A stretch of 64,000 bases of DNA. It comes from Polaribacter sp. HaHaR_3_91. Its GTDB lineage: Bacteria; Bacteroidota; Bacteroidia; Flavobacteriales; Flavobacteriaceae. The position numbers and the translations under genes were made by a program. The DNA lies in assembly GCF_019278525.1 (NCBI RefSeq), contig NZ_CP058986.1, positions 3,983,001-4,047,000 of the forward strand, read 5' to 3'. This document shows, in pieces, positions 61,640-64,000 of the stretch (positions are counted from its first letter, which is position 1; every line of letters starts with the position of its first letter). The notes beneath the pieces were generated by a model. It saw only the letters and a program-made list of their open reading frames with translations, was not told the DNA's origin and did no database searches.

Positions 61640-62686
61640 ATGGCAACATTTCATAAAGTAAATATACACGAAGTGATTAGAGAAACCGCAGATGCGGTTT
61701 CTCTTGTATTTAAAATACCCGGTAATTTAAAGTCTAAGTTTGCTTTTCATGCAGGGCAATACTTAACACTTAAAAAAACGATTAACGGTAAAGAAGTTAG
61801 AAGAGCCTATTCTATTTGTTCTTCTCCTAGCGATTCTTATTTAAAAGTAGCTATTAAAGCAGTAGAAAATGGTACTTTTTCTACGTATGCAACTACAGAA
61901 TTAAAAGAAGGTAATTTTATTGAAATTTCTGAACCTGAAGGTCTGTTTACCCTAGAAACAAAACCTAATAAAAACTACATCGCTTTTGCTGCAGGATCTG
62001 GTATAACACCAATTCTATCTATGGTTAAAGATGTATTAGAAAACGAAGTTTCGTCTACTTTTACATTAATTTATGGTAACAAAACAGTTGCAGATACTAT
62101 TTTTAAAGAAGAATTAGATGCTTTAAAAGAAGCAAATCCAGATCGTTTTAACCTACACTACATTTGTAGTAGAGAACAGCTAGAAGGTTCTTTATTTGGT
62201 AGAATAGACAAAGCACACACTAATTTCTACATTAACAATAGTTACAAAAATACTTCTTTTGATGCTGCTTTTTTATGTGGACCAGAAAGTATGATTGATG
62301 AAGTTTCTGCAACACTTACAGAACGTGGTTTTGCTAAAGGGAATATTCATTTTGAATTATTTACAACTTCTATAGACGAAGAGGCTGTAGCGGAGATAAA
62401 AGAAGGTACTACAGAAGTTATTGTAATGCTAGATGATGAGGAAACAACCTTTACTATGAACCAAACTGACGATCTATTATCGGCCAGTTTACGTAACAAT
62501 TTAGATGCTCCATATTCTTGCCAAGGAGGAGTTTGTAGCACCTGTATGTGTAAGGTTACAGAAGGAAATGCTATTATGATTAAGAATTCCATTTTAACAG
62601 ATAGCGAAATTGAAGAAGGATTGGTTTTAGCCTGTCAGGCATACCCTACAACTTCAAAAATTTCAATAGATTTTGATGATGTTTAA
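61640..62686 (+). CDS. PaaE-like ferredoxin-NADP reductase with 2Fe-2S domain
   Basis: A 348-residue three-domain oxidoreductase: FAD domain (RRAYSICSS, about residues 54-62), NAD(P) domain (AAGSGITPILSMV near 113-125) and a plant-type 2Fe-2S domain at the C terminus (CQGGVCSTCMC, with a last Cys in LACQAYP). This is the order of PaaE/PaaK and Hcp reductases. No phenylacetate oxygenase genes are near, so the partner is unknown. It follows asd closely. Confidence 0.9.
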   Translation: MATFHKVNIHEVIRETADAVSLVFKIPGNLKSKFAFHAGQYLTLKKTINGKEVRRAYSICSSPSDSYLKVAIKAVENGTFSTYATTELKEGNFIEISEPEGLFTLETKPNKNYIAFAAGSGITPILSMVKDVLENEVSSTFTLIYGNKTVADTIFKEELDALKEANPDRFNLHYICSREQLEGSLFGRIDKAHTNFYINNSYKNTSFDAAFLCGPESMIDEVSATLTERGFAKGNIHFELFTTSIDEEAVAEIKEGTTEVIVMLDDEETTFTMNQTDDLLSASLRNNLDAPYSCQGGVCSTCMCKVTEGNAIMIKNSILTDSEIEEGLVLACQAYPTTSKISIDFDDV

Positions 62687-62700
62687 AAATATATAGTTGT

Positions 62701-62727
62701 CCTGCAAGGTTTCAAAAGCCTTGTAGG
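62701..62727. repeat. CCTGCAAGG inverted repeat
   Basis: CCTGCAAGG (62701-62709) and CCTTGTAGG (62719-62727) pair with one G-T type mismatch across a 9-base loop. This resembles a CCTGCAAGG-type element often seen between flavobacterial genes (from memory). It can also act as a terminator for the reductase gene. Confidence 0.5.
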
Positions 62728-62757
62728 TATCAACTTCTATAAATACCACTTTTTTTT

Positions 62758-62818
62758 GGCGTTCAAGCGGGCTTTCCGCTATACCTTTTTACCAAAAAGG
62801 ATGTCGCTGCAATCCCCA
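62758..62818 (+). repeat. Dispersed palindromic repeat, copy 2
   Basis: Reads GGCGTTCAAGCGGGCTTTCC, then GCTATACCTTTTTACCAAAAAGG and GATGTCGCTGCAATCCCC in sequence. The left and right flanks match copies 1 and 3, but its centre is a very short hairpin (CCTTTTTACCAAAAAGG). Confidence 0.65.
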
Positions 62819-62975
62819 GTTATCTATATTAAATACCGGAAGAACCAGGCTTTAAAGTATTAAAGAACCTCATAACAAGTTCACAAACGTATTACAAGGA
62901 ACGTAGAGAGAAATTTCATAACATTAAAACATAAAACTGACAATATTATTTCACTTAAACTTGATACATTACTAA

Positions 62976-63001
62976 ACCAATTATAAAATCTCATAATTGG
63001 T
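62976..63001. promoter_or_regulatory. 9-bp inverted repeat upstream of the LysE gene
   Basis: ACCAATTAT (62976-62984) and ATAATTGGT (62993-63001) are perfect inverted copies with an 8-base spacer, 19 bases before the TACCTTTA box of the LysE gene. Confidence 0.4.
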
Positions 63002-63019
63002 AAATCCTAATTAAACAAT

Positions 63020-63027
63020 TACCTTTA
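63020..63027 (+). promoter_or_regulatory. Near-consensus -7 box of the LysE gene
   Basis: TACCTTTA differs from TAnnTTTG at the last base. The ATG at 63032 is 4 bases downstream, so the message would be nearly leaderless. Confidence 0.35.
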
Positions 63028-63031
63028 TCCA

Positions 63032-63697
63032 ATGGATATTTACGACTTTAAGAATGCTTTTTTAATAGGTTTTTTCATGGCTTTTATGATAGGGCCTGTT
63101 TTTTTTATGCTTATTCAAACCAGTATTTTAAAAGGAGCTAGAGCAGCAATTGCGTTCGATCTTGGTGTTCTTTTAGGGGATGTTACTTTTATATGTATGG
63201 CATATTTTGGAAGTAGATCTTTTTTAGAAAAAATTAAAGATGACCCTAGACTCTTTTTTATTGGTGGCCTAGTACTTATTGTATACGGTTTAATAACTTA
63301 TTTTGACAAACAAAACAAAAAAGAGGCTTTAGCATCTGCAGAAACTATAGTCGTCCCTGTTAAAAACAACTATATAAAACTGTTTTTTAAAGGTTACTTT
63401 TTAAACTTTATAAATATTGGCGTGTTAGCATTTTGGTTGGGTACCGTGTTGGTAATTGGACCTACTTTAAACATGAATTCTAACAGTATATTTTGGTATT
63501 TTGCTACCATAATTTTAGGGTATGCAATTACAGATCTTGGTAAAATACTTTTAGCAAAACAATTAAAAAGTAAAATGACTCCTTTAGTAATTTATAGACT
63601 AAAGAGAATAATGGGAATTATATTAATTATCTGTGGTGTTTTTTTAATCTTAAAAGGGTTTATACCTAATGATAAAATAGATAATTTTATCAGTTAA
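63032..63697 (+). CDS. LysE-family translocator
   Basis: A 221-residue inner membrane exporter with about six helices. The N terminus KNAFLIGFFMAFMIGPVFFMLIQTSILKGARAAIAFDLGVLLGD is the LysE/RhtB pattern, with the Gly-Pro of the first helix (IGPVFF). Typical substrates are amino acids and related metabolites; this member is not assignable. It stands alone. Confidence 0.8.
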   Translation: MDIYDFKNAFLIGFFMAFMIGPVFFMLIQTSILKGARAAIAFDLGVLLGDVTFICMAYFGSRSFLEKIKDDPRLFFIGGLVLIVYGLITYFDKQNKKEALASAETIVVPVKNNYIKLFFKGYFLNFINIGVLAFWLGTVLVIGPTLNMNSNSIFWYFATIILGYAITDLGKILLAKQLKSKMTPLVIYRLKRIMGIILIICGVFLILKGFIPNDKIDNFIS

Positions 63698-64000
63698 AAC
63701 CGTCGTTTATTCAATTACAGCTATACCCCAAAGAATCATACTTTACAGTTATATCAATAGACTTACTTTAGTTTACTATCGATTACGAAAACTATTTTGT
63801 AACAAAGCAATAATTAAATCGGGTACTACAATTAATTTGTATGTAAAAAAATACTACTATTTAAAAGTCTTAAAACAGCTCTTTTAAAGACATATTATTC
63901 TGATCAATAAAGTAATTTATTATAAAGTAAAAACAGCGCATTAGTTAGCTTTCATAAACTCTAAAACAGCTAATAATAACTTGTTCTACTAAAGTCGTTA
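63698..64000. other. Intergenic end of window, 303 bases
   Basis: No promoter box, repeat or open frame that I can support. A short minus-strand open stretch reaches the right edge without a start in the window, and could be the end of a gene outside. Confidence 0.4.

Larger units (their letters stand above)
62687..63031. other. Intergenic, 345 bases, with two repeats and an operator-like site
   Basis: Between the reductase and LysE genes lie a CCTGCAAGG inverted repeat (62701-62727), copy 2 of the dispersed repeat family (62758-62818), and an ACCAATTAT/ATAATTGGT inverted repeat (62976-63001) upstream of a TACCTTTA box (63020-63027). No open frame of note. Confidence 0.55.

Noticed and set aside
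63937..64000. Minus-strand open stretch at the right edge
   Set aside because: Only about 17 codons are visible, with no start in the window and no family pattern; it could be the end of a gene outside.
1..64000. tRNA, rRNA, CRISPR array, insertion sequence or prophage
   Set aside because: Reading both strands showed no tRNA arms with a GTTCRANNC loop, no spaced direct repeats, and no transposase, integrase or phage structural genes.

Overview
The window reads as chromosome of a low-GC marine-type member of the Flavobacteriaceae (Bacteroidota). Supporting signs are a gliding lipoprotein (GldH), a PorZ-like type IX secretion protein with a C-terminal sorting domain, TonB-dependent outer-membrane proteins, TAnnTTTG promoter boxes with short leaders and no Shine-Dalgarno sites, and AT-rich spacers. 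I see no rRNA, tRNA, CRISPR, phage or insertion-sequence gene. It looks like ordinary core chromosome with several transport and redox loci, and the less ordinary content lies mostly between the genes.

Layout. 0.1-4 kb: an outer-membrane barrel protein and a YihY-family membrane protein. 3.9-10.3 kb (minus strand): a tripartite efflux operon, TolC - adaptor - RND pump - frameshifted small PII-like gene - DUF2892 protein. 10.6-12.7 kb: the NAD salvage pair pncB-pncA. 12.7-19.3 kb: a siderophore-type locus (AraC regulator facing a TonB receptor, esterase, lipoprotein, PepSY protein). 19.4-21.5 kb: a cation-chloride-cotransporter-like permease. 21.8-31.2 kb: a respiration and redox block with cydAB, a TlpA-like thioredoxin, nadAB, thioredoxin, a di-heme lipoprotein, a Crp/Fnr regulator and an overlooked 43-45 residue membrane protein. 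31.2-36.8 kb: a second RND efflux operon. 37-46 kb: a FemAB/GNAT-like protein, TesB, SdpI-like protein, PorZ-RecO, a methyltransferase, CYTH, PAQR and PlsC proteins. 46-57 kb: TrpS, DUF1761, DUF4837, a lytic transglycosylase, ExoIII, a 3-oxoacid CoA-transferase, PBP1A, GldH and RicT. 57.7-63.7 kb: trhO - U32 peptidase (trhP) - ferredoxin, asd, a PaaE-like reductase and a LysE exporter.

Regulation. The most interesting signal is a set of inverted repeats set at nearly fixed distance upstream of TAnnTTTG boxes. GTAAC-N4-GTTAC sites (two perfect, one degenerate) lie exactly 23 bases from the box of the first efflux operon, cydAB, and the di-heme/thioredoxin operon. The Crp/Fnr gene beside one site lacks the recognition-helix glutamate that normally reads the G which is A in these sites, so it is the natural candidate regulator. 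A second, FNR-like set (ATGAT-N4-ATCAT) precedes nadA and trhO at almost the same distance. Together these suggest two redox-responsive regulons joining respiration, NAD synthesis, Fe-S proteins, tRNA U34 hydroxylation and efflux. This is inference from sequence alone.

Repeats. At least four families of short palindromic intergenic elements occur. One has three copies (7.7, 60.4 and 62.8 kb) that share flanks but carry different central hairpins, and one of these sits inside the efflux operon.
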